Assembly (NCBI RefSeq): GCF_009834125.1
Contig: NZ_CP047146.1
Span: 620,001 to 684,000, forward strand
Reading direction: 5' to 3'
DNA length: 64,000 nt
Source: Streptomyces sp. GS7
GTDB lineage: Bacteria > Actinomycetota > Actinomycetes > Streptomycetales > Streptomycetaceae
The notes beneath the pieces were generated by a model. The model did no database searches. It was not told the DNA's origin and saw only the letters and a program-made list of their open reading frames with translations. The position numbers were made by a program, and so were the translations under genes. This document shows, piece after piece, positions 9,153-19,762 of this stretch (positions are counted from its first letter, which is position 1; each line of letters opens with the position of its first letter).

Positions 9153-9665
9153 GTGGCTGAGACCACCCCCGAGACCCCGCTGGACGAGGTCGAGGTCGAG
9201 CAGTACACCACCGAGACCGAGGTTCCGCTGGAGGGCGACTACACCTCCGAGTCCGTCGCCTCCCGCTTCGGTGACCCGCAGCCGGCCGCCGGCCTGGGCC
9301 GCCGCAAGAACGCCATCGCCCGCGTCCGGATCGTCCCGGGCACCGGCAAGTGGAAGATCAACGGCCGCACCCTTGAGGGCTACTTCCCCAACAAGGTGCA
9401 CCAGCAGGAAGTCAACGAGCCCTTCAAGGTGCTCGAGCTCGACGACCGCTACGACGTCATCGCCCGCATCTCCGGCGGCGGCATCTCCGGCCAGGCCGGT
9501 GCGCTGCGCCTGGGCGTGGCCCGTGCGCTGAACGAGGCGGACGTGGACGCCAACCGCCCCGCCCTGAAGAAGGCCGGGTTCCTCAAGCGTGACGACCGTG
9601 CGGTCGAGCGCAAGAAGGCCGGTCTCAAGAAGGCCCGCAAGGCGCCTCAGTACAGCAAGCGCTAA
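9153..9665 (+). CDS. rpsI: 30S ribosomal protein S9
   Basis: A 170-residue S9. The C-terminal 130 residues are standard S9, from [19 protein letters not shown] to the basic end RKAPQYSKR whose tail contacts P-site tRNA. The first 45 residues are an acidic Glu/Thr-rich extension ([20 protein letters not shown]) typical of actinobacterial S9 and absent from E. coli. The GTG start has GAGGAG 5 bases upstream. A hairpin terminator follows, separating the ribosomal pair from glmM. Confidence 0.98.
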   Translation: MAETTPETPLDEVEVEQYTTETEVPLEGDYTSESVASRFGDPQPAAGLGRRKNAIARVRIVPGTGKWKINGRTLEGYFPNKVHQQEVNEPFKVLELDDRYDVIARISGGGISGQAGALRLGVARALNEADVDANRPALKKAGFLKRDDRAVERKKAGLKKARKAPQYSKR

Positions 9666-9696
9666 TCCCGCTCGCTGCAACAGGGCAGCTCTTGGC

Positions 9697-9734
9697 GAAC
9701 GCCCCGGTGGCACTTCCGTGCTGCCGGGGCGTTC
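9697..9734 (+). terminator. Terminator after rpsI
   Basis: A 17-base-pair stem (GAACGCCCCGGTGGCAC with GTGCTGCCGGGGCGTTC, two G-U pairs) closed by TTCC, starting 32 bases after the rpsI stop. Confidence 0.8.
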
Positions 9735-9805
9735 GGCATCCGGGACCTGGGGCGTATACCTGGAATTGATGCTCTGGTCCAAGCTCAGAAACTCGGAGGA
9801 CACCA

Positions 9806-11164
9806 GTGGGACGACTCTTCGGCACGGACGGAGTGCGCGGCGTCGCCAATGCGGATCTCACGGCGGAGCTGGCGCTCGGCCTGTCGGTCGCGGCGGCGCA
9901 TGTGCTGGCCGAGGCAGGCAGCTTTGAAGGGCACCGGCCGGTGGCGGTGGTCGGTCGCGATCCGCGGGCGTCGGGGGAGTTCCTGGAAGCGGCGGTGGTG
10001 GCCGGTCTGGCCAGCGCCGGTGTCGATGTGCTGAGGGTGGGCGTGCTGCCGACCCCGGCGGTGGCGTATCTGACGGGTTCGCTCGGCGCGGACCTGGGCG
10101 TGATGCTCTCCGCCAGCCACAACCCGATGCCCGACAACGGCATCAAGTTCTTCGCCCGCGGCGGCCACAAGCTCGCCGACGAGCTGGAGGACCGGATCGA
10201 GCAGACCTACCGCGCGCACAGCTCCGGTGAGCCGTGGGAGCGGCCGACCGGCGCCGGCGTCGGCCGGGTCACCGACTACGACGAGGGGTTCGACAAGTAC
10301 GTCGCGCACCTGGTCGGCGTGCTGCCCAACCGCCTGGACGGGCTGAACATCGTCATCGACGGTGCGCACGGCGCGGCGGCGCGGGTCTCGCCCGAGGCGT
10401 TCGCGCGGGCCGGCGCCGAGGTCGTCACCATCGGCACCGAGCCGGACGGCCTGAACATCAACGCCGCCTGCGGCTCGACGCACCTCGACAAGCTCCGGGC
10501 CGCCGTCGTCGAGCACGGTGCGGACCTGGGTGTCGCGCACGACGGCGACGCGGACCGCTGCCTGGCCGTGGACCGCGACGGCAACGAGATCGACGGCGAC
10601 CAGATCCTGGCCGTCCTGGCGCTCGGCATGCGCGAGGCCGGGACGCTGCGCAAGAACACCGTCGTCGCCACCGTGATGTCCAACCTGGGCTTCAAGCTGG
10701 CGATGGAGCGCGAGGGCATCGACTTCGTGCAGACCGCGGTCGGCGACCGGTACGTGCTGGAGGAGATGAAGGCCCACGGCTACGCGCTGGGCGGTGAGCA
10801 GTCCGGGCACGTCATCGTGCTGGACCACGCCACGACCGGCGACGGCACGCTGACCGGTCTGATGCTGGCGGCCCGGGTCGCGGCGACCGGGCGGTCGCTG
10901 GCCGAGCTGGCGGGCGTCATGGAGCGGCTGCCGCAGATCCTCATCAACGTCCCCGACGTCGACAAGTCGCGGGTGGCCAGCTCGCCCGAGCTGTCCGCGG
11001 CGGTCGCCGATGCGGAGCGCGAACTGGGCGCGACCGGGCGGGTGTTGCTGCGCCCCTCGGGCACCGAGCCGCTGGTGCGGGTGATGGTCGAGGCGGCGGA
11101 CATCGAGCAGGCGCGGTCGGTGGCCGGCCGGCTGGCCGACGCGGTCAAGTCCGCGCTGGGCTAG
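9806..11164 (+). CDS. glmM: Phosphoglucosamine mutase
   Basis: A 452-residue enzyme converting glucosamine-6-phosphate to glucosamine-1-phosphate, the step before UDP-GlcNAc and peptidoglycan. The start [15 protein letters not shown], the phosphoserine loop SASHNP (S104 as phosphoryl acceptor), the metal-binding loop HDGDADR and the phosphate-binding [12 protein letters not shown] near the C-terminus are all present and intact. GGAGG precedes the GTG. It works with glmS, located 3.4 kb downstream, and lies behind the rplM-rpsI terminator. Confidence 0.98.
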   Translation: MGRLFGTDGVRGVANADLTAELALGLSVAAAHVLAEAGSFEGHRPVAVVGRDPRASGEFLEAAVVAGLASAGVDVLRVGVLPTPAVAYLTGSLGADLGVMLSASHNPMPDNGIKFFARGGHKLADELEDRIEQTYRAHSSGEPWERPTGAGVGRVTDYDEGFDKYVAHLVGVLPNRLDGLNIVIDGAHGAAARVSPEAFARAGAEVVTIGTEPDGLNINAACGSTHLDKLRAAVVEHGADLGVAHDGDADRCLAVDRDGNEIDGDQILAVLALGMREAGTLRKNTVVATVMSNLGFKLAMEREGIDFVQTAVGDRYVLEEMKAHGYALGGEQSGHVIVLDHATTGDGTLTGLMLAARVAATGRSLAELAGVMERLPQILINVPDVDKSRVASSPELSAAVADAERELGATGRVLLRPSGTEPLVRVMVEAADIEQARSVAGRLADAVKSALG

Positions 11165-11194
11165 GGCTGTAGCGGGTTTTCGCTCCGGTGCTCA

Positions 11195-11234
11195 CTTCGG
11201 CCCGGTTCCGGCAGTCGCCGGAACCGGGCCGAAG
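11195..11234. terminator. Bidirectional terminator between glmM and coaA
   Basis: A perfect 18-base-pair inverted repeat, left arm CTTCGGCCCGGTTCCGGC, with the 4-base loop AGTC. It lies between the convergent stops of glmM and coaA and can terminate both. Confidence 0.85.
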
Positions 11235-11239
11235 CCGTG

Positions 11240-12238
11240 TCAGAGCTTGCGCAGCGACAGCCGCTGGACCTTGTGGTCGGACCCCTTGCGCAGGACCAGG
11301 TTCGCGCGGCCCCGGGTGGGGGCGACGTTCTGCTGGAGGTTGGGCTTGTTGATGGTGCGCCAGGTCATGCGGGCGTAGTCGAGGGCCTCGTCCTCGGAGA
11401 CCTGGGTGTACTTGCGGAAGTACGAGAACGGGTTCTGGAAGGCGGTCTCGCGCAGCTTGCGGAACCGGCCGAGGTACCACTGCTCGATGTCCTCGGTGCG
11501 GGCGTCCACGTAGACGGAGAAGTCGAAGAAGTCGGCGAGGCCCAGGCGGGTGCGGCCGTCCTTGCCGGGGAGGGCCGGCTGGAGGACGTTGAGGCCCTCG
11601 ACGATGAGGATGTCGGGCCGGTGCACGGCCAGTCGCTCGCCGGGCACGATGTCGTAGATGAGGTGCGAGTAGACGGGCGCGGTGACCTCGGCCTTCCCGG
11701 ACTTCACGTCGGCGACGAAGCGGGTCAGCGCCCGGCGGTCGTACGACTCCGGGAAGCCCTTGCGGGACATCAGGCCGCGCCGGTGCAGTTCGGCGTTGGG
11801 AAAGAGGAAGCCGTCGGTGGTGACCAGCTCGACCCGCGGGTGCTCGGGCCAGCGGGCCAGCAGCGCCTGGAGGAGCCGGGCGGTGGTGGACTTGCCGACC
11901 GCGACGCTGCCCGCGACCCCTATGACGAACGGGGTGCCGGGCTGGGAGCCGTGGCCGCCTCCCGCGTCGCCCAGGAAGGTGTTGAGGGCGCCGCGCAGGT
12001 TGCTGGTGGCGCCCACGTAGAGGTTGAGCAGTCGGGACAGCGGCAGGTAGACGTCGCGTACCTCGTCGAGGTCGATGACGTCGCCCAGGCCGCGCAGCCG
12101 CTCGACCTCGTCGGCGGTCAGGGGCAGCGGGGTCTTCTCCCGCAGGGCGCTCCACTCCGCGCGCGTCAGATCGACGTACGGGGAGCGTTCGGCGCGGCGT
12201 CGTTGCTGCGGATCCGTCGTCAGGGGCACGGGCCCCAT
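11240..12238 (-). CDS. coaA: Pantothenate kinase, type I
   Basis: A 332-residue prokaryotic type I pantothenate kinase that starts coenzyme A synthesis by phosphorylating pantothenate. The P-loop [18 protein letters not shown], the block [16 protein letters not shown] and [18 protein letters not shown] are diagnostic. The C-terminal region holds [21 protein letters not shown] chose the ATG at 12238 ([11 protein letters not shown]); a GTG three codons in is also possible, and the upstream in-frame extension reads like non-coding arginine/proline-rich sequence. It is convergent with glmM. Confidence 0.95.
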   Translation of the reverse strand: MGPVPLTTDPQQRRRAERSPYVDLTRAEWSALREKTPLPLTADEVERLRGLGDVIDLDEVRDVYLPLSRLLNLYVGATSNLRGALNTFLGDAGGGHGSQPGTPFVIGVAGSVAVGKSTTARLLQALLARWPEHPRVELVTTDGFLFPNAELHRRGLMSRKGFPESYDRRALTRFVADVKSGKAEVTAPVYSHLIYDIVPGERLAVHRPDILIVEGLNVLQPALPGKDGRTRLGLADFFDFSVYVDARTEDIEQWYLGRFRKLRETAFQNPFSYFRKYTQVSEDEALDYARMTWRTINKPNLQQNVAPTRGRANLVLRKGSDHKVQRLSLRKL

Positions 12239-12393
12239 TGTCCGCAGCCGGTGCGGGCGGTGCGCGCCGGGGGTGGCGGTGCGCCGGTTCGCGGGGCCGC
12301 GGCCGCGCGCCTGTACCCGGTGCCGCGGGCCCGGTACGGTCGGCAGCCGGGGCGGCGCCGGGCACGGGCCGCGGGATCGAGTGGGGGGGTGGC

Positions 12394-12690
12394 GTGCGGG
12401 CACGCCTGTGGGAGCCGCTGCGGGAGCGGGCGCGCGAGCGGCGCCGGCGGAGGGCGGGCGCGGCGCTCGCGTCGGAGGAGTACGCGGCGCGGATACGCCA
12501 GGAGCTGGCCGAGCAGCTGCCGGACGAGGACGTGGGCGAGGACCTGGCCGACTTCCTGGAGTGCCACGAGCCGGGGAGCGGGCCCGGTGGCGGGGACGCG
12601 GCGGCGGACGAGGAGTTCCGGGAGCTGGTCCGGGAGGCGCAGGACCGAATAGCGCGCGGGTATACGCGCCGGTGTCAGCGCGGGTGTTGA
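12394..12690 (+). CDS. Small charged hypothetical protein
   Basis: A 98-residue protein opening [20 protein letters not shown], then an acidic block ([25 protein letters not shown]). I chose the GTG at 12394 after a G-rich stretch; an ATG far upstream would run into the coaA start region and adds improbable residues. The middle has strongly coding third-position bias. Basic start and acidic centre suggest a helical, possibly nucleic-acid or protein-binding factor. No family is recognised. It is divergent from coaA and precedes the lipoprotein gene. Confidence 0.55.
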   Translation: MRARLWEPLRERARERRRRRAGAALASEEYAARIRQELAEQLPDEDVGEDLADFLECHEPGSGPGGGDAAADEEFRELVREAQDRIARGYTRRCQRGC

Positions 12691-12886
12691 GGGGTGTCCG
12701 CGGTGCGGGGCGGGTGGCCGGGGGCGTGCGGATGTGAGCCAGATCATCCGTTTACGGCGGGTGAACGGGTGTTTTGCCCGCGGTGCGCATGACAGGATCT
12801 TGCGGATCGTTACCAGCGGGTAGCGGTTCGGCCGGGTGTCAACTTCCCCGGTCCGCCCCACACTTCACCCCCCTCAGGATCCAACT

Positions 12887-14452
12887 GTGCGCAGATCCAC
12901 CAGATTTGCCCGTTCCGGGATTGCCCCCTTACTGGCCGTCGCCACCGCCTCGCTGCTCGTCGCCGGGTGCGCGGGACCCGGGTCCGGTGCGCCCGCGGCC
13001 GCCGGCTCCGGCGCGGAGCCGGCGGCCGCGGAGTCGACGGCCGTGCCGCAACTGGCCGTCCGGGCCGCCGATGCCGATGCGGGCGGTGGCACCCCGAGCG
13101 CGGTGGCCCGGCCGGGCGGCGCCAAGGGGCGGCCGGCCGCGAAGTCGGCGCTCACGATCGCGTCCTTCGACCGGAAGAGCGGACGGGCCGTCATCGCCTC
13201 CTCGGCGGTGCGGCCTTCGCCGAGCACACCGAGCACACCGAGCACCCGGCCGACACCTTCGCCGTCCGGCAGCCCGTCCGGCAGCCCGTCCGCCGACCGG
13301 TCGGCCGGTCCGTCCGCCGCGCCCTCCGACGGTCCGTCGAAGAGCGCTCCCGCGCCCAAGGCGGACGTGGCCGTCGGTGATGTCATCGCCAGCGCCCCGG
13401 CGCCCGGCGCGCCCCGGGGCGTGCTCGCCAAGGTGACCCGGGTCGTCGGGCGGACCGGCCACGGCACCGAGGTCGCCACCGCGCCGGCCACGCTCGACGC
13501 GCTGCTCGGCGACGCCACGGCGCACGGCACGGTCCCCGTCGACCCGCGCTCGGTGACGGTCGAACCCCTCGCCCCCAAGGTCAAGGTCTCCTGGGCCAGG
13601 AACGGCGGCCTCCGCTTCGGCCCGCACGGTGCCCAGTTGCCCCTCGGCACCCTGCGGCTGGACGTCGGCGCCGCGCTGCCCACGCCCCCCGGCGGGCCCG
13701 TCTCCGCCGAGGCGTCGGCCGCCGGATACGTCCAGCTCGCCCCCGAGGTCGACTTCTCCTACGAGGGCGGCAAGGGCGACAAGGGCGGTGGTGTCGGCGG
13801 GGCTTCGCTGACCCTGACCGGCGCCTGGTCCTCCCAGTGGGAGCTCAAGGGCCGGGCGGCCGCCTCCACCGGGGCACAGCCGCTGCGCGTGCCCTTCGCC
13901 AAGCTGCACGCCGACCCCGTCGTGCAGGTCGGGCCGGTGCCGGTCGTGGTCAACCTCGACCTCACCTGCTACCTCCAGATCGACGCCGACGGCAAGGCCG
14001 CCGTCGACGTCAAGCAGGACCTCAAGGGCGACTTCGCGGTCGGCGGCAGCTACCGGCAGTCCGCCGGCTGGGCCCCGATCGCCCGCGCCGAGATGCACAG
14101 CACGCCCGTGCGGGCCACCGTGTCCGCCGCCGGCAAGGTCAAGGCCGGCCTCGGCGCGGAGGCCGGCATCGGCCTCTACGGCAGCCTCGGCGTGACCGCC
14201 ACCGTCGCCCCGTACCTGCGCGCCGACGTGGCCGGCAGCGCCACCGCCGCCACGGACGGCTCCGCCTCCGCCACCGGCCGCTGGGCCGCCTTCGGCGGCG
14301 TCGACCTCTCGGGCGCGCTCCGTGCGCACCTCGACATCTTCGGTACGCCGATATTCGAACGCCGGGTACCGCTGGGCCCGTTGAACCGGGAGTGGAAGCT
14401 GGCCGAGGGGGCGGGGACGGTGAGCCGGGCCCCTGCGGGGGCGCGGCACTGA
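12887..14452 (+). CDS. Secreted lipoprotein of unknown function
   Basis: A 521-residue lipoprotein. The GTG start gives a signal peptide (VRRSTRFARSG, hydrophobic core to LLVAGC) with the lipidated cysteine at about residue 28. An Ala/Pro/Ser/Thr-rich disordered linker follows with short Ser-Pro-Thr and Ser-Gly repeats (about residues 100-160), then a long beta-type domain rich in Val, Gly and Asp with repeated patterns such as KVKAGLGAEAGIGLYGSLGVT. AGGA lies about 7 bases before the GTG. I do not recognise the C-terminal family. It is probably a cell-surface protein; its substrate is unknown. Confidence 0.75.
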   Translation: MRRSTRFARSGIAPLLAVATASLLVAGCAGPGSGAPAAAGSGAEPAAAESTAVPQLAVRAADADAGGGTPSAVARPGGAKGRPAAKSALTIASFDRKSGRAVIASSAVRPSPSTPSTPSTRPTPSPSGSPSGSPSADRSAGPSAAPSDGPSKSAPAPKADVAVGDVIASAPAPGAPRGVLAKVTRVVGRTGHGTEVATAPATLDALLGDATAHGTVPVDPRSVTVEPLAPKVKVSWARNGGLRFGPHGAQLPLGTLRLDVGAALPTPPGGPVSAEASAAGYVQLAPEVDFSYEGGKGDKGGGVGGASLTLTGAWSSQWELKGRAAASTGAQPLRVPFAKLHADPVVQVGPVPVVVNLDLTCYLQIDADGKAAVDVKQDLKGDFAVGGSYRQSAGWAPIARAEMHSTPVRATVSAAGKVKAGLGAEAGIGLYGSLGVTATVAPYLRADVAGSATAATDGSASATGRWAAFGGVDLSGALRAHLDIFGTPIFERRVPLGPLNREWKLAEGAGTVSRAPAGARH

Positions 14453-14573
14453 GCCGGACCGGGGGGCGTTCCCGGAGGCCGTGCAGGGCCCGTGCGGGGG
14501 CCGCTCCGGCGGCCCCCGCCGTCGCGCGCGCCCGTACTCCGCCCGTCGCGGGGCGGCGCGTAGGCTGCCCCCC

Positions 14574-16421
14574 ATGTGCGGAATCGTGGGATACGTGGGC
14601 GGGCAGAGTGCCCTGGACGTGGTACTCGCCGGGCTGAGGCGGCTGGAGTACCGGGGCTACGACTCGGCGGGCGTCGCGGTGCTGGCCGACGGGGGGCTGG
14701 CGGCGGCCAAGAAGGCGGGGAAGCTCGCCAATCTGGAGAAGGAGCTGGCGGACCGTCCGCTGCCCGCGGGATCGACCGGGATCGGGCACACCCGGTGGGC
14801 GACGCACGGCGGGCCGACGGACGCCAACGCGCATCCGCATCTGGACAACTCCGGGCGGGTTTCGGTCGTCCACAACGGGATCATCGAGAACTTCGCCGCG
14901 CTGCGCGGGGAACTGGCCGAGCGCGGCCACCAGTTGGCGTCCGAGACGGACACCGAGGTGGTCGCGCATCTGCTGGCCGAGGCGTACTCCTCGTGCGGTG
15001 AGCTGGCCGAGGCGATGCGGCAGGTGTGCCGGCGGCTGGAAGGCGCGTTCACGCTGGTCGCGGTGCACGCCGACGCACCGGACCTGGTGGTCGGGGCGCG
15101 TCGCAACTCCCCCCTGGTGGTGGGGATCGGCGAGGACGAGGCGTTCCTCGCCTCGGACGTGGCGGCGTTCATCGCGTACACCCGGGAGGCCGTCGAGCTG
15201 GGGCAGGACCAGGTCGTGGAGCTGCGCCGGGACGGGGTGACGGTCACCGACTTCGAGGGCGCGCCCGCACAGGTGCGGAACTACCACGTCGACTGGGACG
15301 CCTCGGCCGCCGAGAAGGGCGGCTACGACTACTTCATGCTCAAGGAGATCGCCGAGCAGCCGAAGGCGGTCGCGGACACGCTGCTGGGCCGGATCGACGC
15401 GGCCGGGGTGCTCGCGCTGGACGAGGTGCGGATCCCGCCGGCGGTGCTGCGGGAGATCTCCAAGGTCGTCATCGTGGCCTGCGGGACGGCGTACCACGCG
15501 GGGATGATCGCCAAGTATGCGATTGAGCACTGGACGCGGATTCCGTGCGAGACCGAGCTGGCCAGCGAGTTCCGCTACCGGGACCCGATCCTCGACCACC
15601 GCACGCTGGTGATCGCCATCAGCCAGTCCGGCGAGACCATGGACACGCTGATGGCGCTGCGGCACGCCCGCGAGCAGGGCGCGCGGGTGCTGGCCATCTG
15701 CAACACCAACGGCTCGACGATCCCCCGGGAGTCCGACGCGGTGCTGTACACGCACGCCGGGCCGGAGGTCGCGGTGGCGTCCACGAAGGCGTTTCTGACG
15801 CAGCTGGTGGCGGTCTACCTCGTCGCGCTGTACCTGGCGCAGGTGCGCGGGACGAAGTGGGGCGACGAAATCCAGGACGTGGTGCGCGAGTTGGCGGCCA
15901 TCGGGACGCAGGTGCAGCAGGTGCTCGGCACGATGGAGCCGGTACGGGAGCTGGCCCGCGGTCTCGCGGACCAGAACACGGTGCTCTTCCTCGGCCGCCA
16001 CGTCGGCTATCCGGTGGCGCTGGAGGGCGCGCTGAAGCTCAAGGAGCTGGCGTACATGCACGCGGAGGGGTTCGCGGCCGGGGAGCTGAAGCACGGCCCG
16101 ATCGCGCTGATCGAGGAGGGCGTCCCGGTCGTGGTGGTCGTCCCCTCGCCGCGCGGCCGGTCCGTGCTGCACGACAAGATCGTCTCCAACATCCAGGAGA
16201 TCCGGGCGCGCGGTGCCCGCACCATCGTGATCGCCGAGGAGGGGGACGAGGCGGTGGTGCCGTACGCGGACCACCTCGTCCGCATCCCGCGGACGCCGGT
16301 CCTGCTGCAGCCGCTGGTCTCGTCGGTGCCGCTCCAGGTGTTCGCCTGCGAGCTGGCCACCGCCCGCGGCAACGAGGTCGACCAGCCGCGCAACCTCGCC
16401 AAGTCCGTCACGGTGGAGTGA
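14574..16421 (+). CDS. glmS: Glutamine--fructose-6-phosphate aminotransferase (isomerizing)
   Basis: A 615-residue two-domain enzyme that makes glucosamine-6-phosphate for peptidoglycan. The start MCGIVGYVG exposes the N-terminal nucleophile Cys after removal of Met and fixes the start at 14574. The glutaminase domain (1-230) contains [15 protein letters not shown] and [10 protein letters not shown]. Two SIS sugar-isomerase domains follow (about 280-610), with [10 protein letters not shown] and the end [11 protein letters not shown]. It ends 4 bases before acpS, so the two are probably cotranscribed. No glmS ribozyme-like leader is visible, as expected outside Firmicutes. Confidence 0.98.
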   Translation: MCGIVGYVGGQSALDVVLAGLRRLEYRGYDSAGVAVLADGGLAAAKKAGKLANLEKELADRPLPAGSTGIGHTRWATHGGPTDANAHPHLDNSGRVSVVHNGIIENFAALRGELAERGHQLASETDTEVVAHLLAEAYSSCGELAEAMRQVCRRLEGAFTLVAVHADAPDLVVGARRNSPLVVGIGEDEAFLASDVAAFIAYTREAVELGQDQVVELRRDGVTVTDFEGAPAQVRNYHVDWDASAAEKGGYDYFMLKEIAEQPKAVADTLLGRIDAAGVLALDEVRIPPAVLREISKVVIVACGTAYHAGMIAKYAIEHWTRIPCETELASEFRYRDPILDHRTLVIAISQSGETMDTLMALRHAREQGARVLAICNTNGSTIPRESDAVLYTHAGPEVAVASTKAFLTQLVAVYLVALYLAQVRGTKWGDEIQDVVRELAAIGTQVQQVLGTMEPVRELARGLADQNTVLFLGRHVGYPVALEGALKLKELAYMHAEGFAAGELKHGPIALIEEGVPVVVVVPSPRGRSVLHDKIVSNIQEIRARGARTIVIAEEGDEAVVPYADHLVRIPRTPVLLQPLVSSVPLQVFACELATARGNEVDQPRNLAKSVTVE

Positions 16422-16425
16422 CCCG

Positions 16426-16794
16426 GTGATCATTGGGGTCGGGATCGACGTCGCGGAGATCGACCGGTTCGAGGCGGCGCTGCGACGGACACCGGAGCTG
16501 GCGCAGCGGCTGTTCAACGAAGCGGAGCTTTGCCTGCCGGGCGGTGAGCGGCGCGGGATGGCCTCGCTGGCGGCCCGGTTCGCCGCCAAGGAGGCGCTGG
16601 CCAAGGCGCTGGGCGCGCCGGGCGGGCTGCACTGGACGGACGCGGAGGTGTACGTCGAGGACAGCGGGCAGCCGCGGCTGCGGGTACACGGCACGGTCGC
16701 GGCGCGCGCGGCCGAACTGGGCGTGCGGTCCTGGCATGTGTCGCTCAGCCATGACGCGGGCGTCGCCTCGGCGGTGGTGATCGCCGAGGGGTGA
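16426..16794 (+). CDS. acpS: Holo-[acyl-carrier-protein] synthase
   Basis: A 122-residue AcpS-type phosphopantetheinyl transferase that loads coenzyme A-derived arms onto acyl carrier proteins. The N-terminal [16 protein letters not shown] carries the Mg-binding aspartate, and the [14 protein letters not shown] block carries the catalytic Glu and Lys. The GTG start lies 4 bases after the glmS stop, indicating translational coupling. Length and motifs match the short AcpS class rather than the Sfp class. In Streptomyces such enzymes often also serve polyketide carrier proteins, which is family knowledge and not visible here. Confidence 0.95.
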   Translation: MIIGVGIDVAEIDRFEAALRRTPELAQRLFNEAELCLPGGERRGMASLAARFAAKEALAKALGAPGGLHWTDAEVYVEDSGQPRLRVHGTVAARAAELGVRSWHVSLSHDAGVASAVVIAEG

Positions 16795-16891
16795 CGCGGG
16801 CGTCCGGGGGCCGTACGGCGCCGCCGGTGGTGCGGGGGTCTCGCGTGTGGCTTGCGGGGCCCCCGCGCTGATGCGGTGTGAGACTGGCCGC

Positions 16892-18322
16892 ATGAGGACT
16901 GCCTACAGCGTGGCGGCCGTGCGGGCCGCCGAGCGGGAACTGATGGACCGGCTGCCCGAGGGGGCCCTGATGCAGCGGGCGGCGGCCGGACTGGCCGTCT
17001 CCTGCGCGCAGTTGCTGGGGCGGGTGTACGGCGCCCGGGTGGTGCTGCTGGTGGGCAGCGGCGACAACGGCGGCGACGCGCTGTACGCCGGGGCCCGGCT
17101 GGCGCGGCGCGGCGCCGGGGTGGCCGCGGTGCTGCTGTCGCCCGATCGGGCCCACCCCGGCGGGCTGGCCGCGCTGCGGGCGGCCGGCGGCCGGGTGTCG
17201 CACGACCCGCTGCGGGACCTCGGCCGGGCCGATCTGGTCGTGGACGGGATCGTGGGCATCGGCGGACGCGGCGGGCTGCGCCCGGAGGCCGCCGAACTCG
17301 CCCGCGTGGCACGGGAGTCGGCGATCGTGGTGGCGGTCGACCTGCCGAGCGGGGTGGACGCGGACACCGGCGAGGCGCGCGGGGACGCGGTACGGGCCGA
17401 CGCGACGGTGACGTTCGGCGCGTACAAGCCCGGCCTGCTGATCGACCCGGCGCGGGAGCGGGCCGGGGCGCTGCGGCTGGTCGACATCGGGCTGACCCCG
17501 CCCGCGACCGCCGACATGGAGGCGCTGCAGCACGCGGACGTGGCGGAGCTGCTGCCGCGCCCGGCGGCGGAGAGCGACAAGTACCGGCGGGGCGTGGTCG
17601 GGGTCGTCGCCGGGTCCGCGCGCTATCCGGGGGCGGCGGTGCTGGCGGTGGCCGGGGCGCTGCGCGGCGGCGCCGGGGCGGTGCGGTACGTGGGGCCGGC
17701 GGCGGACGCGGTGCTGGCGCGATTCCCGGAGACGCTGGTGCACGCCGGGCCGCCGGACAAGGCGGGCCGGGTGCAGTCGTGGGTCATCGGGCCGGGCATC
17801 GGGGACGAGTCGGGGGCCCTGGAGGAGGTGCTGGCGGCCGACGTGCCGGTGCTGGTGGACGCGGACGGGCTGCGGTTCCTGTCCGCGGACCGGGTCCGGC
17901 ACCGGACCGGCGGGACGCTGCTGACGCCGCACGCAGGGGAGGCCGCGGCGCTGCTGGGGCGGGCCCGCGAGGAGGTCGAGGCGGCGCGGCTGGCCGCGGT
18001 GCGGGAACTGGCGGAGCGGTACGGGGCGACGGTGCTGCTGAAGGGGTCGACGACGCTGGTGGCGGATCCGGACCTGTCCGTTCCGGTGCGCGTCAACCCC
18101 ACCGGGACGGGGTGGCTGGCGACGGCCGGGAGCGGGGACGTGCTGTCCGGGGTGACCGGGGCGCTGCTGGCGGCGGGGCTGGCGCCGCGGGACGCGGGCT
18201 CGGTGGGCGCGTATCTGCACGGGCTGGCGGCGCGGCGGGCGGCCGGGCCGGAGGGCACGCCGATCGTGGCGTCGGAGGTGGCCGGGCATCTCGCGGCGGC
18301 GTGGGGCGACGTGGTGGGGTGA
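16892..18322 (+). CDS. nnrD: Bifunctional NAD(P)H-hydrate epimerase / ADP-dependent dehydratase
   Basis: A 476-residue fusion. The N-terminal domain (1-210) is a YjeF-N/NnrE epimerase with GSGDNGGDALYAGARLARRG. The C-terminal domain (220-476) is the YjeF-C/NnrD dehydratase with the ribokinase-like end NPTGTGWLATAGSGDVLSG. Together they repair damaged NAD(P)H hydrates. The ATG at 16892 gives MRTAYSVAAVRAAERELM, the normal epimerase start; in-frame codons before it are not coding-like. The gene sits between acpS and alr, a common actinobacterial arrangement. Confidence 0.93.
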   Translation: MRTAYSVAAVRAAERELMDRLPEGALMQRAAAGLAVSCAQLLGRVYGARVVLLVGSGDNGGDALYAGARLARRGAGVAAVLLSPDRAHPGGLAALRAAGGRVSHDPLRDLGRADLVVDGIVGIGGRGGLRPEAAELARVARESAIVVAVDLPSGVDADTGEARGDAVRADATVTFGAYKPGLLIDPARERAGALRLVDIGLTPPATADMEALQHADVAELLPRPAAESDKYRRGVVGVVAGSARYPGAAVLAVAGALRGGAGAVRYVGPAADAVLARFPETLVHAGPPDKAGRVQSWVIGPGIGDESGALEEVLAADVPVLVDADGLRFLSADRVRHRTGGTLLTPHAGEAAALLGRAREEVEAARLAAVRELAERYGATVLLKGSTTLVADPDLSVPVRVNPTGTGWLATAGSGDVLSGVTGALLAAGLAPRDAGSVGAYLHGLAARRAAGPEGTPIVASEVAGHLAAAWGDVVG

Positions 18323-18574
18323 CGTGGCGGGGTGGCCGGGGTGACGCTCCGTGCCCGGCCGACCGCCGGGCGTTTCGGCCGCGGCCCGGCCGGCCCGGCG
18401 CACCGCACCGGAACCGGCCGCCCCCGGCCGCACCCGCCGGGCCGGGAAAGGCCCGGTCACACCGTACGGAGCCGGCGCCGCGGCCGGTTGCGGCACGGCC
18501 GCGGCGGCACCGACGCGGGCTTTTCCGCGTCGGTTCCCGGGGGCGCGGGGGCGTGGCCTGAGACACTGAGGGGG

Positions 18575-19762
18575 ATGAACGAGACAGCGAAGCGTGCGCG
18601 TGCCGCCATTGACCTTGCCGCCGTGCGGTCGAATGTCCGTGCCCTGCGGGGCCGCGCACCCCGGGCGGAGCTGATGGCCGTGGTCAAGTCCGACGGCTAC
18701 GGCCACGGCGCGGTGCGCTGTGCGCGGGCCGCCCGGGAGGCCGGGGCGGGCTGGCTGGGGACGGCGCTCCCGGAGGAGGCGTTCGCGCTGCGCGCGGCCG
18801 GCGACACCGGGCGGCTGATGTGCTGGCTGTGGACGCCGGGCGGCCCCTGGGCCAGGGCCATCGAGCAGGACGTCGATGTCTCGGTGAGCGGGCTGTGGGC
18901 GCTCGGCGAGGTGGTGGACGCGGCGCGCGGCTGCGGCCGGCCGGCCCGGGTCCAGCTCAAGGTCGACACGGGGCTGGGGCGCAACGGCTGCCAGCCCGCC
19001 GACTGGGCGGAGCTGACCTCCGCCGCCCGCATCGCCGAGGCGGCGGGCCTGCTCAAGGTCACCGGCGTCTGGTCGCACTTCGCCTGCGCCGACGAGCCGG
19101 GGCATCCGTCCATCGCCGCGCAGCTGGCGGAGTTCCACCGGGCGCTGGCGGTCGCCGAGGAGGCCGGGCTGCGGCCCGAGGTGCGGCACATCGCCAACAC
19201 GCCGGCGCTGCTCACCCTCCCCGAGGCCCATTTCGACCTGGTACGGGCCGGAATCGGGATATACGGCATCTCGCCCGCCCCGGAGGTCGGCACGTCGCAG
19301 GACCTGGGGCTGCGGCCGGCGATGACGCTGGAGGCGTCGCTGGCGTCGGTCAAGCGCGTCCCGGGCGGCCACGGGGTGTCGTACGGGCATCTGTACACGA
19401 CGCCCGGGGAGACCACGCTCGCCCTGGTCCCGCTCGGCTACGCCGACGGCATCCCGCGGCACGCCTCCGGGACCGGTCCGGTGCTGGTCGCCGGGAAGTG
19501 GCGGACGGTGGCGGGCCGCGTCGCGATGGACCAGTTCGTGGTGGACCTGGGCGGCGACCCGGCCGCGGCCGGGGAGACGGCCGTGCTGTTCGGGCCGGGC
19601 GACCGCGGTGAGCCGACCGCCGAGGACTGGGCGGTCGCGGCCGGAACGATCGGGTACGAAATCGTCACGAGGATCGGGAGCCGGGTGCCGCGCGTCTATG
19701 TCGACAGTGAGGTGCGCGACCGGACCGGAGAAGACACGGCGTTGACGGGGGGCGTGGCATGA
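18575..19762 (+). CDS. alr: Alanine racemase
   Basis: A 395-residue PLP enzyme producing D-alanine for peptidoglycan. The PLP lysine is K38 in MAVVKSDGYGHGAV. The glycine-rich phosphate-binding region and the C-terminal domain with GYADGIPRHASGTGPVLV and the block GRVAMDQFVVDLG complete the family pattern. I chose the ATG at 18575 (MNETAKRARAAIDLAAVR); the 252 bases before it back to nnrD are very GC rich and read as non-coding. The stop overlaps the next gene by ATGA, giving translational coupling to the hydrolase. Confidence 0.96.
   Translation: MNETAKRARAAIDLAAVRSNVRALRGRAPRAELMAVVKSDGYGHGAVRCARAAREAGAGWLGTALPEEAFALRAAGDTGRLMCWLWTPGGPWARAIEQDVDVSVSGLWALGEVVDAARGCGRPARVQLKVDTGLGRNGCQPADWAELTSAARIAEAAGLLKVTGVWSHFACADEPGHPSIAAQLAEFHRALAVAEEAGLRPEVRHIANTPALLTLPEAHFDLVRAGIGIYGISPAPEVGTSQDLGLRPAMTLEASLASVKRVPGGHGVSYGHLYTTPGETTLALVPLGYADGIPRHASGTGPVLVAGKWRTVAGRVAMDQFVVDLGGDPAAAGETAVLFGPGDRGEPTAEDWAVAAGTIGYEIVTRIGSRVPRVYVDSEVRDRTGEDTALTGGVA

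Noticed and set aside
14139..17312. A 1057-codon minus-strand frame across glmS and acpS
   Set aside because: It is antisense to certain genes and the translation is Arg/Pro/Ala-rich without motifs.
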